From WHTI01 sp046715095 (lineage in GTDB: Bacteria; Actinomycetota; CADDZG01; WHSQ01): a stretch of 5,849 bases of DNA. Position numbers and translations under genes: made by a program. The number at the start of each line of letters is the position of its first letter. Position 1 is the stretch's first letter. The notes under the pieces were generated by a model that worked only from the letters and a program-made list of their open reading frames with translations, was not told the origin of the DNA and searched no databases. Where the stretch lies: assembly GCA_046715095.1 (NCBI GenBank), contig JBKJZQ010000220.1:1-5849 (forward strand). The letters are read 5' to 3'. Positions 1-5,849 of this stretch are shown one piece after another.

Positions 1-1462
1 TCTCGATGAACGCACTGGAGAACCGGGTCCCGTCCGCAGACTCGAGGACGTCCTTGGCCCGGTCGATGACAACCAGGTGGCCCTCGTCGAGGTAACCCGC
101 GTCGCCGGTGTGCAGCCAGCCTTCGTCATCGACTGCTTCGGCGGTGGCCTCCTGGTTACCGAGGTAGCCGGAGAAGACCGATGTCGAGCGGAGCAGGATC
201 TCGCCGGTGTCGTCGATCTTGAGCTCGGTCTCGGGGATCGGGACGCCGACACTGTGGAAGCGCACGTCTTCGTCGCGGTGCAGCACCGCTATGCCACAGA
301 TCTCGGTCTGACCATAGATCTGCTTGAGGTTGACCCCGATCGCGTGGAAGAACCGGAACACGTCCGGGCCGAGCGGGGCTCCGCCGGTGTAGCACCGGCG
401 GTCTCGTGCCAGACCAAGCTGGTCACGGACCGGAGGGAGTGCAACCCAATCCGCTATCCGGGCGAGGAGTCGCGAGGCTAGGCCGGGCTTCTTACCCTGG
501 ACCCGCTGCTCGGCGACCCGGTCCCCGATGTCGTAGCCGATTCCGAAGATCTTCCGCTTGAGCCACCCGGCCTCGTCGATGCGCACCTGGACCTCGGAGA
601 GCATCGACTCCCAGATCCTCGGTGGGCTGAACATCACGTGCGGGCCGATCGCACGCATGTCGCTGCGTTGGGTTGCGGAGTCTTCGGGGAAGGAGAGGGT
701 CATGCCGCACGAGAGGCCGCAGGCAACCGCGATCATCTGCTCGCCGATCCACGCCAGCGGAAGGAAGGAGACGAACCGGTCATTGGGGCCGAGCGGGTCG
801 ACTGAGGTGAGGTGGTCCGCCATCGAGAGCAGGTTGCGGTGGGTCAGCTCACCGAGCTTCGGCTTCGACGTCGTTCCCGAGGTGGTGCAGACGACCGCGA
901 CGTCGTCCGGCGTACCCTTGGCGACCTCCTGCTCGAACCAGCCGTCTCGGCTGCTGCCCCACTCCTGTCCCTGTTCGGCGACGTTCGAGAACTCCACCAG
1001 CCACGGCTCGGTGTACGTCTCCAGTCCGTGGAGGTCGTAGTAGACAACCGTCTCCAGCCGGGGCAGCAACGGCTTGACCCGAATCAGCTTGTCGACCTGT
1101 TCCTGGTCCTCGGCGATGACCACCCGAGCGTTCGTCACGGTCAGAACGTGCACGATCTCCTCGTCCAGGCTGGTCGGGTAGATGCCGACGACGGCACCGC
1201 CGAGCGACTGTGCGGCAAGCTCGGCGATCAACCATTCGGGGCGGTTGTCGCCGAGGACGGCCACGATGTCCCCCCGGTTGACCCTGAGCGAGGCCAGGCC
1301 ATGCGCGATGTCACGGACGTTGTCGGCGTACTCCTGCCAGGTGATCGGCTGCCAGATTCCGTAGAGCTTCTCCTGAAGAGCTACGCCCTTCGGTCGGTCG
1401 GCCACCCGCTCGGCCAGCAGCTTGGGGAAGGTCATCCCGTCGCTCGTCTTCGTGGCGCTCAC
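1..1462 (-). CDS. Long-chain acyl-CoA synthetase / AMP-dependent ligase (FadD-like), C-terminus cut by window edge
   Basis: Activates a carboxylic acid, most likely a long-chain fatty acid, to an acyl-adenylate with ATP and then to acyl-CoA in the cytoplasm. About 487 residues are visible; families of this type usually have about 600, so the C-terminal lid with its catalytic lysine lies outside. Seen: the ATP-binding P-loop TTSGTTSKPKL (about 193-203), the adenine-binding motif YGQTE (383-387), the ribose-binding Asp in HTGD (454), and the hinge DRAKDV (467-472). The P-loop departs from the usual TSGTTGKPKG at two glycines (Ser199, Leu203). Start: GTG at 1462-1460, whose GTGA overlaps the TGA of the ABC gene upstream, with a GGGGG tract 7 nt before it. 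The overlap implies translational coupling. The order LivG-type ATPase then acyl-CoA synthetase recurs, as I recall, in branched-chain-amino-acid-type transporter clusters, where permease genes follow; here they would lie beyond position 1. The family is firm; the exact acid substrate is not known. Confidence 0.93.
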   Translation of the reverse strand, partial: MSATKTSDGMTFPKLLAERVADRPKGVALQEKLYGIWQPITWQEYADNVRDIAHGLASLRVNRGDIVAVLGDNRPEWLIAELAAQSLGGAVVGIYPTSLDEEIVHVLTVTNARVVIAEDQEQVDKLIRVKPLLPRLETVVYYDLHGLETYTEPWLVEFSNVAEQGQEWGSSRDGWFEQEVAKGTPDDVAVVCTTSGTTSKPKLGELTHRNLLSMADHLTSVDPLGPNDRFVSFLPLAWIGEQMIAVACGLSCGMTLSFPEDSATQRSDMRAIGPHVMFSPPRIWESMLSEVQVRIDEAGWLKRKIFGIGYDIGDRVAEQRVQGKKPGLASRLLARIADWVALPPVRDQLGLARDRRCYTGGAPLGPDVFRFFHAIGVNLKQIYGQTEICGIAVLHRDEDVRFHSVGVPIPETELKIDDTGEILLRSTSVFSGYLGNQEATAEAVDDEGWLHTGDAGYLDEGHLVVIDRAKDVLESADGTRFSSAFIE

Positions 1463-2304
1463 GCGTCTGCCCCCAGGTATGCCTCGACGACGGCGTGGTT
1501 GTTGCGGATCTCCTCCGGTGTGCCGTCACCGATCAGCTTTCCGAAGTCCAGGACGCTGATCCGGTCCGAGATGTCCATGACCACGCCCATGTCGTGCTCG
1601 ATGAGCAGCACGGTGACCCCACGCAGCTCGTGGACATCGAGGATGTAGCGGGCCATGTCCTCCTTCTCCTCTGCGTTCATGCCCGCCATGGGCTCGTCGA
1701 GGACCAGGAGGGACGGCTCGACAGCGAGCGCGCGTCCGAGCTCCACGCGCTTCTGGATGCCGTACGCGAGGGACCCCACGTGATGGTGGCGGTAGGCCTG
1801 CAGCTGGAGCAAATCGATGACCTCTTCCACGAACTCGCGGTGCCGGACCTCCTGGTTTCGGGCTGGTCCGAACCAGACCATCGCGGGGAGCAGGTTGTGC
1901 CGCATGTGGATGTGCCGGCCCAGCATCAGGTTCTCGAGCACGGTCAGGTGGGTGAACAGCTCGATGTTCTGGAAGGAGCGGGCGACACCGAGACGGGCGA
2001 TGCGGTGGGGGCGCAGCCTCGCCAGGTCATGCGTGGCGGCGACGTCCTGCTCGTTACGTGTGTGCAGCAGGATCTTGCCCTGCTGCGGTCGGTACAACCC
2101 GCTCGCGCAGTTCAGCAGGCTGGACTTTCCGGCGCCGTTCGGCCCGATGACGGCGTGCACGTGCCCCTGGCTGACGGTGAACGAGATGTCGCTGAGAGCG
2201 TGGATGCCCCCGAACCGGAGAGAGACGCCAGCGATCTCGAGCAGCGGGTCACCGGTCGGGACGCGACTGGAGTTGAGGGAGAAACGGTAGGCCCGGGTGA
2301 GCAG
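1459..2304 (-). CDS. ABC transporter ATP-binding protein, LivG (branched-chain amino acid type) family
   Basis: ATPase subunit of a HAAT-family importer. It would pair with LivH/LivM-like permeases, a LivF-like ATPase and a binding protein, none of which is in the window. With the proposed start it has 281 residues, normal for LivG. Seen: A-loop region LRFGG (about 29-33), Walker A GPNGAGKSS (54-62), Q-loop SFQNIE (Gln112), LivG-style signature LAYGIQKRVE (179-188), Walker B LLVLDEP (199-205), H-loop His237 in LLIEHDM, and the C-terminal EAYLG typical of the family. Start choice: an in-frame TAG stands at 2307-2305, and no ATG, GTG or TTG follows in frame until GTG 2160, which would remove the first strands before Walker A. 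A CTG at 2304-2302 sits 5 nt behind a perfect AGGAGGTG, so CTG is the best start. An alternative is a one-base error or indel in the GGG run at 2246-2248, which would give a start MTPLLE at GTG 2252. The adjacent acyl-CoA synthetase suggests the cargo could be a fatty or other organic acid rather than an amino acid; that is inference. Confidence 0.9.
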   Translation of the reverse strand: MLTRAYRFSLNSSRVPTGDPLLEIAGVSLRFGGIHALSDISFTVSQGHVHAVIGPNGAGKSSLLNCASGLYRPQQGKILLHTRNEQDVAATHDLARLRPHRIARLGVARSFQNIELFTHLTVLENLMLGRHIHMRHNLLPAMVWFGPARNQEVRHREFVEEVIDLLQLQAYRHHHVGSLAYGIQKRVELGRALAVEPSLLVLDEPMAGMNAEEKEDMARYILDVHELRGVTVLLIEHDMGVVMDISDRISVLDFGKLIGDGTPEEIRNNHAVVEAYLGADA

Positions 2305-2309
2305 CTAGG

Positions 2310-2317
2310 CACCTCCT
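2310..2317 (-). promoter_or_regulatory. Perfect Shine-Dalgarno that decides the CTG start of the ABC ATPase gene
   Basis: On the minus strand this reads AGGAGGTG, fully complementary to the 3' end of 16S rRNA. Exactly 5 nt (CCTAG) separate it from the CTG at 2304-2302. No ATG, GTG or TTG lies at a usable distance in any frame; the GTG formed by its own last bases (2312-2310) overlaps the site itself and opens another frame. This makes the CTG the likely initiator. Confidence 0.7.
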
Positions 2318-2358
2318 CAAGGGGTGTGGGTCAGGACACGGCGGTTCGCGAGGCCGAC

Positions 2359-2381
2359 CATACGTTTTCACTATATGATTC
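2359..2381 (-). promoter_or_regulatory. AT-rich island between divergent units, candidate promoter of the ABC/acyl-CoA synthetase operon
   Basis: This is the only clearly AT-rich stretch in the window. On the minus strand it contains TATAGT (2375-2370), five of six matches to a TATAAT -10 box. A start of transcription near 2362 would leave a leader of about 58 nt before the CTG at 2304. The -35 position 17 bp upstream (2398-2393, GTACCA) matches only three of six, so an activator or another sigma factor would be needed. On the plus strand the same island holds TATGAT (2374-2379), also five of six, without a good -35. A short imperfect dyad, TCA-CTATA-TGA (2369-2379), could be an operator, but it is weak. 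Confidence 0.3.
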
Positions 2382-2413
2382 GGCAAGCGACCTGGTACGC
2401 TCGAAAGACGTAA

Positions 2414-2578
2414 GGGCGCGCCTCGCTCACCTCCGATCTCGCCGCGTTCGTGCGACCCCTGATCATGCCGGGACGCATCAACTCGCTCGCCGTGGTCCTC
2501 TATCAGGGCACCGCGGCACTGGGAACGATCCTGCGCGACTTCCCCGCTGCCCTACTGGCAAGGAAGGACGCTTCGTGA
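2414..2578 (+). pseudogene. Probable remnant of treY (malto-oligosyltrehalose synthase) 3' end, internally deleted
   Basis: After an in-frame TAA (2411-2413) a frame stays open to the TGA at 2576-2578, with about 79% G/C at third positions over codons 2435-2575, which looks like real coding sequence. Its peptide has two parts that resemble TreY. DLAAFVRPLIMPGRINSLA (about 2435-2491) matches the family stretch recalled as D-x-x-x-FV-x-PL-x-x-x-GR-x-NSLAQ, and LYQGT follows at once although TreY normally has about a dozen more residues, ending PGVPD, before its YQGTE. Then ILRDFPAALLAR (2528-2563) resembles the TreY C-terminus (LLxxFPVALL). More than a hundred residues expected between these parts are absent. 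The TGA overlaps the treZ start as GTGA, the usual treY-treZ coupling. No start codon with a ribosome site is visible; GTG 2450 and ATG 2465 lack one. It could instead be a short leader peptide or an assembly join. The TreY assignment rests on remembered motifs, without an alignment. Confidence 0.5.
2560..2568 (+). promoter_or_regulatory. Ribosome binding site of treZ
   Basis: AAGGAAGGA ends 6 nt before the GTG at 2575. It lies inside the last codons of the treY-like remnant and fixes GTG 2575 as the treZ start, even though the same frame stays open far upstream. Confidence 0.75.
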
Positions 2579-4263
2579 ACAGATTCGAGCTCTGGGCACC
2601 CGGCGCGAACAACGTCGAGGTCGTGATCGACGATGTCCGCCGGCCGATGGAACGCGCCGACTTCGGGTACTGGCGCACCGATCTCGCGGTCGAGGGCGGG
2701 ACCGAGTACCGCTTCTCCATCGACGGGGCCGATCCGGTCCCCGACCCTCGTTCGCATCATCAGCCGGCCGGCGTGCACGGTCCCTCCCAGGTCGTGGATC
2801 ACGACGACTTCACATGGACCGACGAACGCTGGCGCGGATCTCCCCTGACGTCGGCGGTCATCTACGAGGCACACACCGGCACCTTTACGCCGGAAGGAAC
2901 GTTCGAGGGCGCGATCGCACGTCTCGATCACCTCGTCGACCTCGGCATCACCCACCTGGAGCTGATGCCAGTGGCCGAATTCCCCGGGCGACGAGGGTGG
3001 GGCTACGACGGGGTCGACCTCTACGCTCCCCACCACGGCTACGGAGGTCCCGAGGGCCTCAAGCGGCTCGTCGACGCGTGCCACGCCCGCTGGCTCGCGA
3101 TCATTCTGGACGTCGTCTACAACCACCTCGGTCCGGACGGCAACTACCTCGGTTCGCTGGGTCCCTACTTCTCGAAGCGCTACTCAACGCCGTGGGGCGA
3201 CGCGGTGAACTTCGACGGGCCCGGTTCCGACGAGGTGAGGGACTTCTTCACCGGGAACGCCGAGCACTGGCTCGAGCGCTACCACCTCGACGGCCTGCGC
3301 ATCGATGCGGTGCACGCGATCCTCGACCTCTCGGCGATGCACTTCCTCGAGGAGCTGGCTCGGCGTGTGGACGCGCTCGAAGCGCGCCTCGGACGAACCC
3401 TCTCGGTCATCGTCGAATCGGACCTCAACGACCCCCGCGTCGTCACGCCGTACGAAGCCGGCGGCTTCGGCATCGATGCGCAGTGGAGCGACGACTTCCA
3501 TCACTCGCTCCATGCGCTCCTTACCGGCGAAGACGCCGGCTCCTACGCGGACTTCGGTCGCATCGAACACCTCGCCCAAGCCCTGCAGAGGGCGTTCGTC
3601 TTCGACGGGAGCTACTCCGAAGCACGCGATCGTCGCCACGGCAAACGGCCCGAGGGCCTCTCCGGGCACCGGTTCCTCGGGTACCTCCAGACCCACGACC
3701 AGGTAGGGAACCGCGCGCGGGGCGAGCGTTCGAGCCATCTGATGAGCGACGACCTCCTGAAGGTGGGTGCGGCCCTCGTGCTCACCTCACCGTTCGTCCC
3801 CATGCTGTTCCAGGGTGAGGAATGGGGCGCCACGTCTCCGTTCCTCTATTTCACCGATCACGAGGACACCGCTCTCGGCGCCGCGGTGAGCAAGGGTCGC
3901 CGGAGCGAGTTCAAGGCCTTCGGGTGGCCGCCGAGCGAGGTTCCCGACCCTCAGGACGAGGACACGTTCACCCGCTCTCTCCTCGACTGGTCCGAGCCCG
4001 AGACCGACCGGCACCGGGAGCTCCTCGACTGGCACCGGGCGCTGATCGGTCTCCGCAAGAAGTCCCCCGACCTCACCGACGGCCGCCTCGATCTCGTCGA
4101 ATGCACCTATGACGAAGACGCACGCTGGCTCACGGTCGAACGCGGGTCGCTCACGATCTGCTGCACCTTCGGAGACGACCCCGCCCCGGCCCCCGGCGGC
4201 GAGGTCGTCCTCACCTCGAAGGAGCCGGGCTCACCCGCCAGCGTGACGATCTACCGGACCTAG
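2575..4263 (+). CDS. treZ: Malto-oligosyltrehalose trehalohydrolase, GH13 family
   Basis: Hydrolyses the alpha-1,4 bond next to the terminal trehalose of maltooligosyl-trehalose, releasing free trehalose (EC 3.2.1.141), in the cytosol. It has 562 residues, about the family's usual size. The N-terminal beta-sandwich (CBM48-like, about 1-95) starts FELWAPGANNVEVV and contains PDPRSHHQPAGVHGPS, the typical TreZ linker. The catalytic barrel carries the four GH13 regions: DVVYNH (179-184), GLRIDAVHAI with nucleophile Asp244, VIVESD with acid/base Glu281, and QTHDQVGN with Asp375. LFQGEEWGATSPFLYFTDH (about 412-430) is a TreZ hallmark. A small C-terminal beta domain follows. Every key residue is present, so the enzyme should be active. 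Start: GTG 2575 with AAGGAAGGA 6 nt upstream; its GTGA overlaps the stop of the treY-like remnant, so it was probably once translationally coupled. Its natural partners TreY and TreX are not intact here. The stop shares CTAG with the convergent glgP. Regulation is unknown; no clear promoter precedes it. Confidence 0.95.
   Translation: MNRFELWAPGANNVEVVIDDVRRPMERADFGYWRTDLAVEGGTEYRFSIDGADPVPDPRSHHQPAGVHGPSQVVDHDDFTWTDERWRGSPLTSAVIYEAHTGTFTPEGTFEGAIARLDHLVDLGITHLELMPVAEFPGRRGWGYDGVDLYAPHHGYGGPEGLKRLVDACHARWLAIILDVVYNHLGPDGNYLGSLGPYFSKRYSTPWGDAVNFDGPGSDEVRDFFTGNAEHWLERYHLDGLRIDAVHAILDLSAMHFLEELARRVDALEARLGRTLSVIVESDLNDPRVVTPYEAGGFGIDAQWSDDFHHSLHALLTGEDAGSYADFGRIEHLAQALQRAFVFDGSYSEARDRRHGKRPEGLSGHRFLGYLQTHDQVGNRARGERSSHLMSDDLLKVGAALVLTSPFVPMLFQGEEWGATSPFLYFTDHEDTALGAAVSKGRRSEFKAFGWPPSEVPDPQDEDTFTRSLLDWSEPETDRHRELLDWHRALIGLRKKSPDLTDGRLDLVECTYDEDARWLTVERGSLTICCTFGDDPAPAPGGEVVLTSKEPGSPASVTIYRT
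4260..4263. other. Palindromic CTAG holding the stop codons of both convergent genes
   Basis: The plus-strand TAG of treZ is 4261-4263 and the minus-strand TAG of glgP is 4262-4260, so the two coding regions overlap by 4 bp with no intergenic DNA. No hairpin followed by a T-run is visible on either side. Any terminator must lie inside the opposing gene, or transcripts run antisense into each other. Confidence 0.9.
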
Positions 4264-5849
4264 GCCCAGGCCACCAGGCCGAGGTCCATGTCGGTCACGA
4301 GGTCCTCGTGGGTCGGCGTGACCCGGACCGCGAAGCCGTAGAGCCCGGCCGAGCGAGCGGTGAACTCGGCCGAGTAGTTGCAGGTCCCGTTGGTGCACTC
4401 GGTTGCCTGCATCGCAACGATCTCGGGCTCGAGCAGCTCGCCGTTGGCCCCCACTCGGCCATGGGCCAGCTGGACGGTGACATCTTCGGTGTCGAGACTG
4501 CCGACCTGCACGGTAGCGCGGACCGCACGCTTCTCGCCGACATCCGCAGCGAGGATGTCCCCCTCGACGTCGATCACCGCAACGTCGTCCCAGGCCGAAC
4601 GGATCTTCTCCTTCCACGCGGCGAGCGACTTGGTCCGTGCGAACCCGCCGGAGGCCATCCGCGCTCCGTGTCCGGACGCCGGGATATAGGACATCTCGGT
4701 GTAGTCGCGCACCATCCGTTGAGCGCCGACGAACGGGCCGAGGCCGGTGATCGACGAGCGGACGCGCTCGATCCATCGTCTGGGGACCGGACCTTCCGAA
4801 CGATCGTAGAAACGTGGGGTGATTTCGCGTTCGAGCAGATCGAAGAGGGCGCTGGCGTCCACCCGGTCCTGATACTCCGGGTCGGTGGAGACATCTCTGG
4901 TGCCGATCGTCCACCCGTTGATGCCGTCGTAGCACTCGTCCCACCAGCCATCGAGCACGGAACAGTTCAGGGCGCCGTTGAGGGCCGCCTTCATGCCCGA
5001 GGTGCCGCTTGCTTCGAGGGGGCGCCGGGGGTTGTTGAGCCACACGTCGACGCCCTGGACCATCATCCTGGCGGTCTCCATGTCGTAGTCCTCGAGGAAG
5101 ACGAAACGGGTCCGGTGGGCCGGGTCCGATGAGAAGTGCATGAGCTGCCTGATCATCTCCTTGCCGCCGTCGTCAAGCGGATGGGATTTTCCGGCGAAGA
5201 CGAACTGGACGGGACGATCGCTCGAGTGCAGCAGTTGTTCGAGCCGATCTACATCGGACAACAACAACGTTCCCCGCTTGTACATCGCGAAGCGGCGCGC
5301 GAACCCGACCGTCAAGATGCCGGGGTCGAGCGCATCCGAGGTCCATCCGAGATCGGCTTCCGAGGTTCCTCTCTCCCGGAGCTGACCCTGGAGTTGTTCC
5401 CTCACGAAGGAGATGAAGCGCTCCCTGGCACGCTCCCTCGCGCGCCACAGCTCGGAGTCGGGCGCTTCGTTGAGCCGCTTCCAGTCGCCGCCGCCCGATT
5501 CGGCCCACCCGGGAGCGAGGTACCGGTCGAGGAGCTCGGCGATCTCGGGACCGACCCAGGTAGGTGCGTGCACCCCGTTGGTTATCGAGGTGATCGGCAC
5601 CTCATCCACGGGTACCTTGGGCCAGAGGTCGGCGAACATCGCCCTCGACACGGCCCCGTGAAGCTTGCTAACTCCGTTCGAACGCCCCGCAAGCCGGAGG
5701 CCGGAGATGGCCATGTTGTAGTCGCCGGGGACGCTGGGAACGGTCTGCCCGAGGGCCATCATCTCGGCGAGCGGCACATCCAGCTCTTTGGAGAAGTTCG
5801 AGAAGTACCGGTCGAGCAGCTCGCCGTCGAAGACGTCGATCCCCGCCGG
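4260..5849 (-). CDS. glgP: Alpha-glucan (glycogen/maltodextrin) phosphorylase, GT35; N-terminus cut by window edge
   Basis: Uses inorganic phosphate and pyridoxal phosphate to remove glucose-1-phosphate from the non-reducing ends of alpha-1,4-glucans in the cytosol. The visible part is the C-terminal 529 residues; proteins of this subfamily have about 830-860, so the N-terminal third, including the start and the DUF3417-type domain, lies beyond 5849. Seen: KLHGAVSR (5664-5641 region), ITNGVHAPTWVGPE, FARRFAMYKR, FVFAGKSHP, and the PLP-binding segment EASGTSGMKAALNG, where the lysine codon at 4991-4989 should carry the cofactor. SVLDGWWDECYDGINGWTIG follows, typical of the shorter phosphorylase type found in actinobacteria and thermophiles. 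The frame stays open to the right edge, so the GTG at 5777 is internal and not the start. The last 250 residues form the usual C-terminal region. It converges on treZ, and its TAG (4262-4260) overlaps the treZ TAG. Both enzymes draw on storage glucan, so the pairing is metabolically sensible. The symbol glgP is family-level; malP would be an alternative name. Confidence 0.94.
   Translation of the reverse strand, partial: PAGIDVFDGELLDRYFSNFSKELDVPLAEMMALGQTVPSVPGDYNMAISGLRLAGRSNGVSKLHGAVSRAMFADLWPKVPVDEVPITSITNGVHAPTWVGPEIAELLDRYLAPGWAESGGGDWKRLNEAPDSELWRARERARERFISFVREQLQGQLRERGTSEADLGWTSDALDPGILTVGFARRFAMYKRGTLLLSDVDRLEQLLHSSDRPVQFVFAGKSHPLDDGGKEMIRQLMHFSSDPAHRTRFVFLEDYDMETARMMVQGVDVWLNNPRRPLEASGTSGMKAALNGALNCSVLDGWWDECYDGINGWTIGTRDVSTDPEYQDRVDASALFDLLEREITPRFYDRSEGPVPRRWIERVRSSITGLGPFVGAQRMVRDYTEMSYIPASGHGARMASGGFARTKSLAAWKEKIRSAWDDVAVIDVEGDILAADVGEKRAVRATVQVGSLDTEDVTVQLAHGRVGANGELLEPEIVAMQATECTNGTCNYSAEFTARSAGLYGFAVRVTPTHEDLVTDMDLGLVAWA

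Noticed and set aside
812..1648. Plus-strand open frame of 278 codons
   Set aside because: Antisense to the acyl-CoA synthetase and ABC ATPase genes; its product shows no recognisable fold and is a by-product of GC-rich codon use.
1459..2160. GTG at 2160 as start of the ABC ATPase
   Set aside because: It would begin a few residues before Walker A and lose the conserved LLEIAGVSLRFGG strand region that is clearly encoded upstream in the same frame.
2359..2381. A strong operator palindrome for a TetR- or IclR-type regulator
   Set aside because: The best dyad has arms of only three perfect bases (TCA/TGA), too weak to name a regulator.
2375..2413. 12-codon ORF (ATG 2375 to TAA 2411) as a leader peptide gene
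   Set aside because: No ribosome binding site precedes it and no attenuator-like stem or repeated regulatory codons are seen; chance is the simpler explanation, although it shares the remnant's frame.
1495..2574. Upstream extension of the treZ reading frame by 360 codons
   Set aside because: The frame is open only because it lies antisense to the ABC ATPase and then crosses the spacer. treZ homology begins at GTG 2575, which has its own ribosome site.
2814..3818. Plus-strand 334-codon open frame inside treZ
   Set aside because: Arginine- and proline-rich shifted-frame product, typical of an off-frame reading of a GC-rich gene; treZ in the other frame carries all catalytic motifs.
4231..5043. 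Minus-strand 270-codon open frame within glgP
   Set aside because: Off-frame shadow rich in Arg and Gly; the glgP frame holds the PLP site and conserved blocks across the same bases.
4308..5132. Plus-strand 274-codon open frame
   Set aside because: Antisense shadow of glgP with no ribosome site or family resemblance.
4260..5777. GTG at 5777 as start of glgP
   Set aside because: The frame continues with family-like sequence (FDGELLDRYFSNF) to the window edge, so this codon is an internal valine.

Overview
The window is GC-rich (about two thirds G+C by eye), densely coding chromosomal DNA. It uses GTG starts, strong AGGAGG-type ribosome binding sites and heavy G/C at third codon positions. 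The gene types fit a high-GC Gram-positive (Actinomycetota-like) bacterium: an actinobacterial-type alpha-glucan phosphorylase, a TreZ trehalohydrolase, and a LivG-type ABC ATPase next to a long-chain acyl-CoA synthetase. No marker gene fixes the taxon, so this is inference. I see no tRNA, rRNA, CRISPR array, insertion sequence or phage gene.

Layout. (1) Positions 1-2304, minus strand: two overlapping genes read leftwards. A LivG-family ABC ATPase comes first, then an AMP-forming acyl-CoA synthetase that runs off the left edge. They share a GTGA start/stop overlap and look like the head of a larger uptake/activation operon. (2) Positions 2305-2574: a junction without an intact gene. It holds the perfect Shine-Dalgarno of the ABC gene, an AT-rich island that may carry a promoter, and a short plus-strand coding remnant. 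The remnant reads like pieces of the C-terminal region of TreY (malto-oligosyltrehalose synthase) with the intervening parts missing. (3) Positions 2575-4263, plus strand: an intact treZ, whose start overlaps the stop of the remnant as GTGA. (4) Positions 4260-5849, minus strand: the C-terminal two thirds of an alpha-glucan phosphorylase (GlgP), convergent with treZ. The two stop codons share one CTAG palindrome.

How the genes fit together. TreZ and GlgP both act on alpha-1,4-glucan (glycogen or maltodextrin). TreZ releases trehalose from maltooligosyl-trehalose, and GlgP releases glucose-1-phosphate by phosphorolysis. TreZ needs TreY to make its substrate, and the only trace of treY here appears to be a remnant of about 50 codons. 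Either a full treY lies elsewhere in the genome or this trehalose route is decaying. The left-hand operon belongs to lipid or carboxylic-acid metabolism and is unrelated, so the 2.3-2.6 kb region looks like a boundary where two blocks were joined by deletion or rearrangement.

Most notable points: the probable treY remnant, the ABC gene whose only plausible start is a CTG behind a perfect Shine-Dalgarno, and the shared CTAG stop of treZ and glgP. I found no convincing new molecular system.
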